DNA of 9,485 nt from UBA1189 sp045647345 (lineage in GTDB: Bacteria; Bacteroidota; Bacteroidia; Bacteroidales; Bacteroidaceae): the NCBI GenBank assembly GCA_045647345.1, contig JAZRMG010000003.1:1-9485 (forward strand). The letters are read 5' to 3'. The notes under the pieces were generated by a model. It saw only the letters and a list, made by a program, of their open reading frames with translations. It was not told where the DNA came from and made no database searches. Position numbers and translations under genes: made by a program. Shown here piece by piece: positions 1 through 5,466 of the stretch (position 1 is the stretch's first letter; each line of letters starts with the position of its first letter).

Positions 1-1971
1 GTTACGGTTGATCTGCAACTCATACCATGCGAGGTACATTGACATGGCACGCCAGGGCACTGCACGCTCGCGCTCTGAGTAGGCGAGGAATGAGCGGCGC
101 TTCTGGGTAGAGTGGATATCGGTATTGGCTTCGGTGCCATCTTGTGCAATGAGACCTACCACAGCACCCACCTTCCAAGTCTCGCCCTCGGCGAGGGTAG
201 TGTTACGGCTCCAGCGGCCTTGGATGGCTACGATGTCGGTATCGATGACCACGCCTTCCTTGACGGTGTAGATCTTTGTGGTGAGTTCGCTCTTGGCATT
301 GATGGCCTCCTGCTTGTTGTGCACAAACACGCGGATGGTGAAGGTTCCCGTATGAGGAGCGATGATGGTGAACACGTTGTTTTCATGAGCACTGCCTGCA
401 TAACCTTCGTGGTAGTCGTTGGCAGCGATGCTCTTGTTGCTACTGTCATACAGGTCGGCACCGGCGAGATAGAGCTTGTTGCTACCCTGCTTATACTCTA
501 CCTTTACCTCTACCTTCTGCCCCTCGGTCAGAGCGATGTTTTCCTGCTTATAAACATGCACGTTGGGATGACCAGCTCCAGTAACCTCGGTGAGGCGGGC
601 AAGGGCTCCGTCACCTGCTTCCAACACGGTCCATGCTGAAGACTCGAGTGTTACAGGATTTACTGATGTAGTGAGGTTCCAGTTGTCCTCCTCACCGGTA
701 GCGTCGCCCACGGTGTTGTAGGCTGTGGGGGTCTCGAGACCAGCAAAGATCTTGTTGCTCACGAGTATGGCACCACGGGTGTTGCCCACCACCTTGGGGG
801 TAGAGCCGGCAGCCTGGGTGTCTACGCTGTAGATCATGGGGATGATGTTGAACATGTCCACATCGGTCGCACCTGTGAGCTCCATCTCGGTGCGGAGGTA
901 GTGTGAACCATCACGCAACACGGCACGCCATACGATGTTGACGGTGCTCTCCTTATAGATATAGCTATAGTTGGCTACGAGTGCCTTACCTTTATAGTGG
1001 TCGGCACCGCCAACGGCATTTTCCTTTACAGCCAAGTCAACGAACTCAACCTCTCCGAGTGTCATAGCCGATGCGGGCACTACATCGCCGTCGCCGAAGG
1101 CTACGGTGAAGAGCTCGGTACCGGGCAAGAGATCCATAGCCTTAGAGCCACCGAAGTAGAGCGCATTGCCCATCTTCACGAATGAAGCTGCCAACACCTT
1201 GTTGCTGAGGGTGTATGCATCACCGTTCTGTGCTGTCTTAGCCTCCCCTACAGCAGTCTGCTGTGCAGGATAGAGCACGGCGTTTTCGTAAACAGCAACC
1301 TCGGGCTGTGAGGGGATAGCAGCGAAATATACGTTGATGGTCTTTGCCTCTTCATTGATAGATACTGCTGCAAACTGGCCTTCGGGAGCATTGGTTGCAA
1401 TGTCGCCCTTTGTCACCGCTGTTTCGGTGGTGTAGGTATCGCCATCCTGGAATGTGGCTCCACCAATCATGATAGACTGCGAGCCATTGATGTGGATGGT
1501 GTACTCCACCGAGGGAACCTCTGTCGGTACCTCGATGAATCCCCATTGATTCTGCGAAGTGGCACCTTTGCCTCCTTCTCTGGTGTAGTCTGCTTGGTTG
1601 TTGTGCAAGTAACGGCCACCTGTCTGAATGTACATTCGGCCATTATCGGCAGCCTCGATTGTAACTTCGGCCTCTGCGTCGACCAAAGAGATTTGGCTAC
1701 CATTTCCGCCAGTACCAATGTACTTTCCAGTGGCGATGGCTTGAAGGCCGTTTGCGGTCTTCAAATACACAGCCGCATCAGCTTCGTTAGCTGCTACGTC
1801 AATACCGCCACTCTCCACAGTGGCAGTCAACCAGGGATTCGTAGAATGGAGTCCCTTGATCTTGTAGTGCTTTCCGGCTACAGGCGTAACGAAGTCCTGT
1901 GCCCACACCACATTGCACACCAGTGCCAATAGCAGGCATAGTGTGTTTCTCAAAAAGTTTTGTCTTTTCAT
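1..1971 (-). CDS. Large exported protein, C-terminus cut by window edge; possible clan GH-D-like glycosidase
   Basis: An uninterrupted frame of 657 codons reads from ATG at 1971 to the left edge with no stop, so the C-terminal part is missing. Residues 1-24 form a signal peptide (K-R start, Leu-rich core, cleavage at W-A/Q), so it is exported. Residues about 27-145 look like a beta-rich module with short W/G/Y-rich repeats, possibly ricin-like. Residues about 205-430 resemble the N-terminal beta-sandwich of large polysaccharide-active proteins (VNIVWRAVLRDGSHYLRTE at 344-362; VVGNTRGAILVSNKIFAGLE at 394-413). Residues about 440-575 look like an inserted beta-sandwich. The last residues (ERERAVPWRAMSMYLAWYEL, 634-653) recall the P-W-N-S-W-Y segment that opens the TIM barrel in clan GH-D alpha-galactosidases and the Bacteroidetes proteins often labelled 'enterotoxin'. 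That family call is inference from memory, and the catalytic acids would lie outside the window. It has its own promoter and is separated from the HU-like gene by a terminator. Confidence 0.9.
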   Translation of the reverse strand, partial: MKRQNFLRNTLCLLLALVCNVVWAQDFVTPVAGKHYKIKGLHSTNPWLTATVESGGIDVAANEADAAVYLKTANGLQAIATGKYIGTGGNGSQISLVDAEAEVTIEAADNGRMYIQTGGRYLHNNQADYTREGGKGATSQNQWGFIEVPTEVPSVEYTIHINGSQSIMIGGATFQDGDTYTTETAVTKGDIATNAPEGQFAAVSINEEAKTINVYFAAIPSQPEVAVYENAVLYPAQQTAVGEAKTAQNGDAYTLSNKVLAASFVKMGNALYFGGSKAMDLLPGTELFTVAFGDGDVVPASAMTLGEVEFVDLAVKENAVGGADHYKGKALVANYSYIYKESTVNIVWRAVLRDGSHYLRTEMELTGATDVDMFNIIPMIYSVDTQAAGSTPKVVGNTRGAILVSNKIFAGLETPTAYNTVGDATGEEDNWNLTTSVNPVTLESSAWTVLEAGDGALARLTEVTGAGHPNVHVYKQENIALTEGQKVEVKVEYKQGSNKLYLAGADLYDSSNKSIAANDYHEGYAGSAHENNVFTIIAPHTGTFTIRVFVHNKQEAINAKSELTTKIYTVKEGVVIDTDIVAIQGRWSRNTTLAEGETWKVGAVVGLIAQDGTEANTDIHSTQKRRSFLAYSERERAVPWRAMSMYLAWYELQINRN

Positions 1972-2060
1972 GAATGTTGGAAATTGGTTAATATTATCGT
2001 TTTTTGCTTTATTTCGTGGTTTTTTGCAAAGCGTAGTTGCCAACTTTGCGTATTTCGGTG

Positions 2061-2091
2061 CAAAGTTACAAAAAATTAAGTAGTTACACAA
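2061..2091 (-). promoter_or_regulatory. Bacteroidetes-type promoter for the left-edge exported protein
   Basis: On the minus strand, TTG (2091-2089) is followed by exactly 20 bases and then TAACTTTG (2068-2061), a perfect TAnnTTTG -7 box. The start of transcription would be near 2057, giving a leader of about 85 bases before the ATG at 1971. The leader contains a possible weak hairpin (GCAAAG/CTTTGC, 2026-2049) and no clear Shine-Dalgarno sequence, as is usual in this phylum. Confidence 0.8.
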
Positions 2092-2243
2092 GGATTTACG
2101 CAATTTTGAGGATGGTATGCGAGAGCGTAGCGCCTCGCACTATCTGTTTCATCTGTATCATCAGTTGATTACTTCTTTGTCAACAGATTTCACGGATAAC
2201 ACGGTTTCTCTCGCGGAGCGTGTTTTTTTGTCCGTGAGAGATG

Positions 2244-2261
2244 TGCACGACTTTGTGCACG
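2244..2261 (-). repeat. Left copy of an 18-bp inverted repeat flanking the HU-like/DUF3987 pair
   Basis: Read on the minus strand, the word is CGTGCACAAAGTCGTGCA. On the plus strand at 5145-5162 the word CGTGCACAAATCCGTGCA matches it at 16 of 18 positions. The two copies point outward and each lies beyond the 3' end of one gene of the divergent pair. Each copy holds CGTGCA twice, with a GTGCAC palindrome in the first half. At the left site GTGCAC (2243-2248) and GTGCAC (2255-2260) could also fold together as a hairpin with a 6-base loop. Confidence 0.6.
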
Positions 2262-2304
2262 AAAAAGCACCTTAACCCCTATCATTATCAATGGTCAAGG
2301 TGCT
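2262..2304 (-). terminator. Rho-independent terminator of the HU-like gene
   Basis: On the minus strand AGCACCTTGACC (2304-2293) pairs with GGTTAAGGTGCT (2277-2266) to form a 12-bp stem with one G-U pair. It is followed directly by TTTTT (2266-2262). It starts 38 bases past the stop codon of the HU-like gene. The stem and T-tract are clear. On the plus strand the same stem follows a run of As and no gene needs it. Confidence 0.88.
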
Positions 2305-2342
2305 ACATTGCGCATGGTGTTGCAATGCCGATGATGGATGTT

Positions 2343-2969
2343 TCACTCTTCCCCTTTCACCCACTCATACATCCTCGACGATATATCGCTCTTGCGCAGC
2401 TTGCCTTGGGTTATGAGGCCCTTGATGCGGCGGTCGGCCGTGCTGATACTGCAGTTGCATAGCGTGGCAAAGGTGCGTACCGTGATGTACTGGTGCTTGG
2501 TGAAATACTCCTCCAATGCTTCCATCATGCGTGTTTCGCTGAGTGGGTGCGACACGGTGCCGTCGCATTCGAAGCTGAGCTCGTCCAGCATTTGGTTCAG
2601 GCGTTTCGAGCGGGTGAAGGTGACGCCCTTGGCCACGATGTCCTTACTGGTGACGCCCTCGCGCGCACTCTTGCGCTTGTGTGTGCCCACCTCAAGGGAG
2701 AGTGTGCCCAGGGTACCCAGCTCCACGCGGTCGCCATTGCTAAGGATGCGAATGATCTCCTCCTCCATGGCGGTCCACACAGCCACCACATCGGCCACAT
2801 TGGCTGAAGTGGCGTTGTTGATGTTCTTGGCCAGATCGAGTAGGGTGTGTTTCTGCGGGTAGGCTACGGTGACACGGATGCCCTGCAGGTCGCCCGTCTC
2901 GGTGCCATTGCGCAGGTGACGACGCGTGGCGCGGCACTTGATTGCGCTTCTTGATTTTTTCTTTGCCAT
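2343..2969 (-). CDS. HU/IHF-type DNA-binding protein with C-terminal winged helix (HU-HIG type)
   Basis: This 208-residue protein should bind DNA in the cytoplasm. Residues 1-20 are very basic (M-A-K-K-K-S-R-S). Residues about 40-95 match the HU fold: a helical dimerisation part (HTLLDLAKNINNATSANVAD, 41-60, through EEEIIRILSNGDRVELG) followed by the beta-hairpin start GTLGTLSLEVG (85-95). GVTSKDIVAKGVTFTRSKRL (105-124) matches the end of the Bacteroidetes 'HU-related' proteins. Residues about 142-205 look like a winged helix, with a recognition-helix-like CNCSISTADRRIKGLITQGK (171-190). HU domains fused to a winged helix are the HU-HIG group, common in Bacteroidetes accessory DNA. The ATG at 2969 is 42 bases below the palindrome array. 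A terminator follows the stop. It is divergent from a DUF3987 gene. It probably acts as an architectural protein or a regulator of this module; the exact role is inferred. Confidence 0.9.
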   Translation of the reverse strand: MAKKKSRSAIKCRATRRHLRNGTETGDLQGIRVTVAYPQKHTLLDLAKNINNATSANVADVVAVWTAMEEEIIRILSNGDRVELGTLGTLSLEVGTHKRKSAREGVTSKDIVAKGVTFTRSKRLNQMLDELSFECDGTVSHPLSETRMMEALEEYFTKHQYITVRTFATLCNCSISTADRRIKGLITQGKLRKSDISSRMYEWVKGEE

Positions 2970-3013
2970 TTTTTATATAGTTGATAATAAATCGATTAAG
3001 TAATCATGTTTTC

Positions 3014-3101
3014 TCTCCGCGGAGAAGGCGATTGTTCTCCGCGGAGAGTAGTAGTCGTCATCGCGGAGAGGAAAAGCCATCTCCGCGGAGAGGAGAGTTT
3101 T
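3014..3101. promoter_or_regulatory. Array of four 12-bp palindromes at exact 22-bp spacing (operator or iteron-like)
   Basis: The perfect palindrome TCTCCGCGGAGA occurs at 3014-3025, 3036-3047 and 3080-3091. A degenerate copy, TCATCGCGGAGA, sits at 3058-3069, exactly in phase. The centres lie at 3019/20, 3041/42, 3063/64 and 3085/86, so the period is 22 bp throughout. The 10-base gaps between palindromes are not conserved, which suggests that the palindrome itself is what is recognised. A further in-phase half match (TCTCTTCGTGCA) occurs at 3102-3113. Twenty-two base pairs is about two helical turns, so bound dimers would line up on one DNA face. The array is just downstream of the HU gene promoter, inside its leader, and about 100 bp from the DUF3987 gene promoter. 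The natural candidate ligand is the winged helix of either neighbour; this is inference. Confidence 0.85.
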
Positions 3102-3114
3102 TCTCTTCGTGCAG

Positions 3115-3146
3115 CAAAGATAATAGATAGGCTGAAAAGTACCAAA
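3115..3146 (-). promoter_or_regulatory. Promoter of the HU-like gene
   Basis: On the minus strand TTTG (3146-3143), 20 bases, then TATCTTTG (3122-3115) gives a full Bacteroidetes promoter. Transcription should start near 3111, at the edge of the palindrome array, so all four palindromes fall within the roughly 140-base leader of the HU-like gene. Confidence 0.82.
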
Positions 3147-3197
3147 CGATACAGCGAAAAGTTTTGTAAAATTACGTAATAAACAGTGTATCAAATA

Positions 3198-3229
3198 TTT
3201 GGAAGATACTATTTTATGGCTTAACTTTG
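3198..3229 (+). promoter_or_regulatory. Promoter of the DUF3987 gene
   Basis: TTTG (3198-3201), exactly 20 bases, then TAACTTTG (3222-3229). It points away from the HU gene promoter, and the two -33 elements are about 50 bp apart. Transcription from about 3233 leaves a leader of about 155 bases before the ATG at 3390, containing a short upstream frame and a repeat element. Confidence 0.82.
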
Positions 3230-3282
3230 TGCCGCGAATGTTGATTGAAATCTGTTTATTAACCTTTACAGCTATATATAAT

Positions 3283-3405
3283 ATGGAACACTTACCTACT
3301 CAAAACCGACTTTGTGTCATCCCGACAGAGCGTAGTGACGAGGGATCTCTCACATCCGTTCGAGATGACAAGCGAACGACTCAACAACTATGGAGAACGA
3401 TTTAA
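3283..3405 (+). CDS. Possible 40-residue upstream leader frame, or remnant of an earlier start of the DUF3987 gene
   Basis: It is the first ATG after the DUF3987 promoter. It encodes 40 residues and stops at 3403-3405, overlapping the main ATG at 3390 by 16 bases in another frame. Its opening bases (ATGGAACACTTAC..ACTCAA) resemble those at 3468 (ATGGAGAATAACTTAC..ACTCAA). Residues 11-30 are encoded by a dispersed repeat element (3315-3370), so the peptide is probably not a conserved protein. It could couple translation to the downstream gene, or it could be the old N-terminus, cut off when the repeat inserted. Neither can be settled from the sequence alone. Confidence 0.3.
   Translation: MEHLPTQNRLCVIPTERSDEGSLTSVRDDKRTTQQLWRTI
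3315..3370 (+). repeat. Dispersed TGTCATCC..GATGACA repeat element, copy 1
   Basis: The element begins TGTCATCCCGAC and ends CGAGATGACA, with 7-bp inverted ends (TGTCATC/GATGACA) and an internal GGATCTC. It resembles the abundant 'TGTCATCCTGA..GGATCTC' intergenic repeat known from Bacteroidetes genomes (from memory). It lies in the leader of the DUF3987 gene. A second copy in the same orientation lies beyond that gene at 5174-5281. Confidence 0.65.
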
Positions 3406-5090
3406 CATACCAAGCTATGCAAGCCCCTGACAATTTAAGAACCCGAGAACTTAACAACTTAATGACTATGGAGAATAACTTACAGACTCAAGAACTCAAA
3501 AACGTGCAACCCCAACCATCCTACACCGACACGCTGCGTGAGACCCAGCAGGCGGAGTTCCCTCTGCTCAGTGAGGTGACCGCACCTTTCATGGAGAGCT
3601 CTCTCGCCTTGATGGACTCCCGCTTCGACGAGGAGGGCGTGGCGCTCCCCTGTGCCCTGCCTGACTCGATGTGGCGGTCGCTGCCCCGGATGATAAGCGA
3701 ACCTCTCTCTATATATGAGGATGCCGATGTGCGCACCATGTTGCTGATGGCGATGATGCCTACCTTGGGGTCGGCCATGAGTAATGTACGTGTGCGTCAT
3801 GAGCGCAGGCTCTACTCGCTCGGCATGATGAACGTCTGTGTGGGGCCTTCGGCCTCGGGCAAGGGTGCTGTGGGCGATGTGGCCGGCCTCGTGAATGGCA
3901 TCAACGAGATGGTATGTGCCGAGTCGACGCAGGAGATGGCCGACTTCCGCAAGAAGCACAGACGCTACGACCGGCTGAAGAAGCAGCTCGATGGTGCCGC
4001 CAAGCGCGACATCACCCAGCTGGTGGACATCAACAATATCGATGAGGAGGTAGATGAGCCCCAAGCTCCCTTGCGTCGTATGCACACGCTGCCTGTAAAG
4101 ACCACGGCGGCCAACTACCACAAGCTGCTCTACGCCAACGGGGAGAACATCTCGTACCTCTTTGTACCCGAGCTGGCCGAGCTGAATGCTGCCGACCGCA
4201 CCTCGTTCGGCGACTTCAAGTATATGATGCTGGCGGCACAGAACGAGGAGCCCCTGCACACGGCGCGCAAGACCGATGATGAGGACTACCGCATCGAACA
4301 TACGCGCCTGGCACTGGTGGCTACGGGCACCATATCGTCAGTAAGGGCTTTCATCCCCAACCTTGAGGATGGCCTGTCGACGCGCTTCCTCTACCACAAC
4401 CTGCCAGCCAAGGGCACCATACGCGACGAGATGGATGAGGCCATGGCCGAGGCATTCAACGATGTGTATACTCACCACTGCAACCAGCTCACCGCGATAT
4501 GGAAGGAGCTGCGTCGCTTCGACGGGAAACCCGAGGGGGAGTTGCCCCGCCTGGTCATCAGCGATGCGCAGCGCAGCCTTATCAACGACTACTACCGTCA
4601 GATGGTCTCCTTCATCGCAGTCACCCAGCCCGACAGCGACTTGCGTGCGCCTATCCTGCGCACCCGGCTGAACCTCTACCGCATGCTGATGATCGTCGCC
4701 GTGCTCCGTCGCCACGAGGCGATGGGTGGTGCAGAGGGGTTGTTTGACGAGCTATTGTTCGCCACCACCGATGAGGATCTGCGCTGGGGACTGGCCTACA
4801 TCTTCTATTGCATGATGCAGACTTCGGCCCTCTATAACCGCCTGCGCGGCGAAGAGAAAGAGGAGCCTAAGTCGGTGGTGAGGGTCAGTCCGCTGGCTTT
4901 CATGCAGCTGCTGCCCAAGCAGTTCACTACGGCCATGGCCATAAAGCTGGGTGAGGAGATGGGGATAAAGCATCGCACCGTAAACAAGCATCTGCACACC
5001 CTCAAGGTCAAGGGCTACATCGTGAGTGTGCGGCAGGGAGTGTATTGCAAGGTGTCACGAAACAACAGGGGAATTGCGCGCGCGGCATAG
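3390..5090 (+). CDS. DUF3987 P-loop ATPase (primase/helicase-associated) with C-terminal winged-helix-like segment
   Basis: The protein has 566 residues. DUF3987 proteins are P-loop ATPases of mobile and accessory DNA in Bacteroidetes, often fused to VirE-N or primase domains and thought to act as replicative helicases. Visible features: Walker A-like VGPSASGKGAV (151-161, with Gly in place of the usual Ser/Thr after Lys); a Lys/Arg-rich helical insert (187-207); Walker B-like YLFVPELAEL (256-265); a sensor-like ATGT (311-314); and FIPNLEDGLSTRFLYHNLP (321-339), the family's conserved 'GL-S-RF' segment with a candidate arginine finger. Residues 510-556 look like a winged helix (GIKHRTVNKHLHTLKVKGYI, 525-544). 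Nothing at the N-terminus resembles VirE-N, so it is shorter than the common fused forms. ATG 3390 is used because it opens the frame; ATG 3468 (residue 27) is a good alternative because residues 1-26 look duplicated. It is divergent from the HU-like gene. The family call is solid; the role is inferred. Confidence 0.88.
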   Translation: MENDLTYQAMQAPDNLRTRELNNLMTMENNLQTQELKNVQPQPSYTDTLRETQQAEFPLLSEVTAPFMESSLALMDSRFDEEGVALPCALPDSMWRSLPRMISEPLSIYEDADVRTMLLMAMMPTLGSAMSNVRVRHERRLYSLGMMNVCVGPSASGKGAVGDVAGLVNGINEMVCAESTQEMADFRKKHRRYDRLKKQLDGAAKRDITQLVDINNIDEEVDEPQAPLRRMHTLPVKTTAANYHKLLYANGENISYLFVPELAELNAADRTSFGDFKYMMLAAQNEEPLHTARKTDDEDYRIEHTRLALVATGTISSVRAFIPNLEDGLSTRFLYHNLPAKGTIRDEMDEAMAEAFNDVYTHHCNQLTAIWKELRRFDGKPEGELPRLVISDAQRSLINDYYRQMVSFIAVTQPDSDLRAPILRTRLNLYRMLMIVAVLRRHEAMGGAEGLFDELLFATTDEDLRWGLAYIFYCMMQTSALYNRLRGEEKEEPKSVVRVSPLAFMQLLPKQFTTAMAIKLGEEMGIKHRTVNKHLHTLKVKGYIVSVRQGVYCKVSRNNRGIARAA

Positions 5091-5144
5091 CGTGCACAAT
5101 TGGCTCCTTACCGTGCTGAGTGCCATGGGATTGACCCTTGCCAT

Positions 5145-5162
5145 CGTGCACAAATCCGTGCA
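5145..5162 (+). repeat. Right copy of the 18-bp inverted repeat flanking the HU-like/DUF3987 pair
   Basis: CGTGCACAAATCCGTGCA matches the minus-strand word at 2261-2244 at 16 of 18 positions. A shorter copy of its first nine bases, CGTGCACAA, stands at 5091-5099, directly after the stop codon of the DUF3987 gene. It may be a module boundary, a protein site or a dispersed genomic repeat. No target-site duplication is obvious. Confidence 0.6.
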
Positions 5163-5173
5163 TCTTGATTTCA

Positions 5174-5281
5174 TTTGTCATCCTGACGTTAGGAAGGATC
5201 TCGCAATCTCTTTATCGATAGATGCTTGCTTTTCCCCTTCGGGCCAGCGAACTAAAGGTTCGCTTTGCTCAGCATGACAAA
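5174..5281 (+). repeat. Dispersed TGTCATCC..ATGACA repeat element, copy 2
   Basis: The ends TTTGTCATCCTGA (5174-5186) and TCAGCATGACAAA (5269-5281) are inverted repeats with one mismatch in 13. Inside are GGATCTCGC, a small CCC-CTTC-GGG hairpin near 5235-5244, and a GCGAAC/GTTCGC hairpin at 5248-5264. It has the same type and orientation as the element at 3315-3370 but is longer. No reading frame of interest lies in it. Confidence 0.7.
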
Positions 5282-5356
5282 GCTGCAAGGATGGAAACGA
5301 GTGGAAACGTGTTGTATAACATATTTTTGTATAAAATCTGTTTCGATATTTTTCAT

Positions 5357-5364
5357 TACATTTG
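5357..5364 (+). promoter_or_regulatory. Probable -7 element for the 995-residue surface protein gene
   Basis: TACATTTG matches the TAnnTTTG -7 consensus, but no TTTG or TTG stands 19-21 bases upstream. A second perfect match, TATTTTTG, lies at 5322-5329, also without a good -33 element. The nearer box would start transcription near 5368. The leader then opens with a GCATGT/ACATGC hairpin (5376-5381, 5387-5392, loop of 5) followed by an A-rich stretch before the ATG at 5467, with no clear Shine-Dalgarno sequence. Confidence 0.5.
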
Positions 5365-5466
5365 CAGCCGATTCTGCATGTTGCGCACATGCGCGTATTT
5401 AATTATGTGTGTGGCGGATAGGTAAAAAGAACAAAATAAGATTAATTAACTAATAAAGAAAAAATT

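Larger units (their letters stand above)
1972..2342. other. Intergenic region between two minus-strand genes
   Basis: No convincing gene is seen in these 371 bases. They hold the promoter of the left gene (2061-2091) and the terminator of the HU-like gene (2262-2304). There is a small hairpin TGCGAG/CTCGCA (2118-2123, 2134-2139). A 10-bp imperfect stem, CTCTCGCGGA (2208-2217) with TCCGTGAGAG (2231-2240), has a 13-base T-rich loop. A GTGCAC repeat pair is at 2243-2260. Positions 2140-2205 contain phrases such as ACAGATTTCACGGAT that resemble common low-complexity intergenic repeats of Bacteroidetes. That last point is from memory. Confidence 0.6.

Noticed and set aside
112..639. Plus-strand 175-codon frame near the left edge
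   Set aside because: It overlaps the continuous 657-codon minus-strand gene and shows no recognisable domain.
2207..2219. Additional decayed palindrome site (TCGCGGAGC) near the HU gene terminator
   Set aside because: Only about 7 of 12 positions match and it is not in register with the array.
2338..2862. Plus-strand 174-codon frame opposite the HU-like gene
   Set aside because: The HU fold and winged helix on the minus strand explain the region.
3014..3101. Possible CRISPR array from the regular 22-bp repeats
   Set aside because: Repeats are only 12 bp perfect palindromes with 10-base gaps, far too short for spacers, and no cas gene is present.
3480..4301. Long open frame (273 codons) on the minus strand inside the DUF3987 gene
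   Set aside because: It lies wholly opposite a well-supported conserved protein, has a low-complexity composition and has no start context; it is a shadow of G/C-rich codons.
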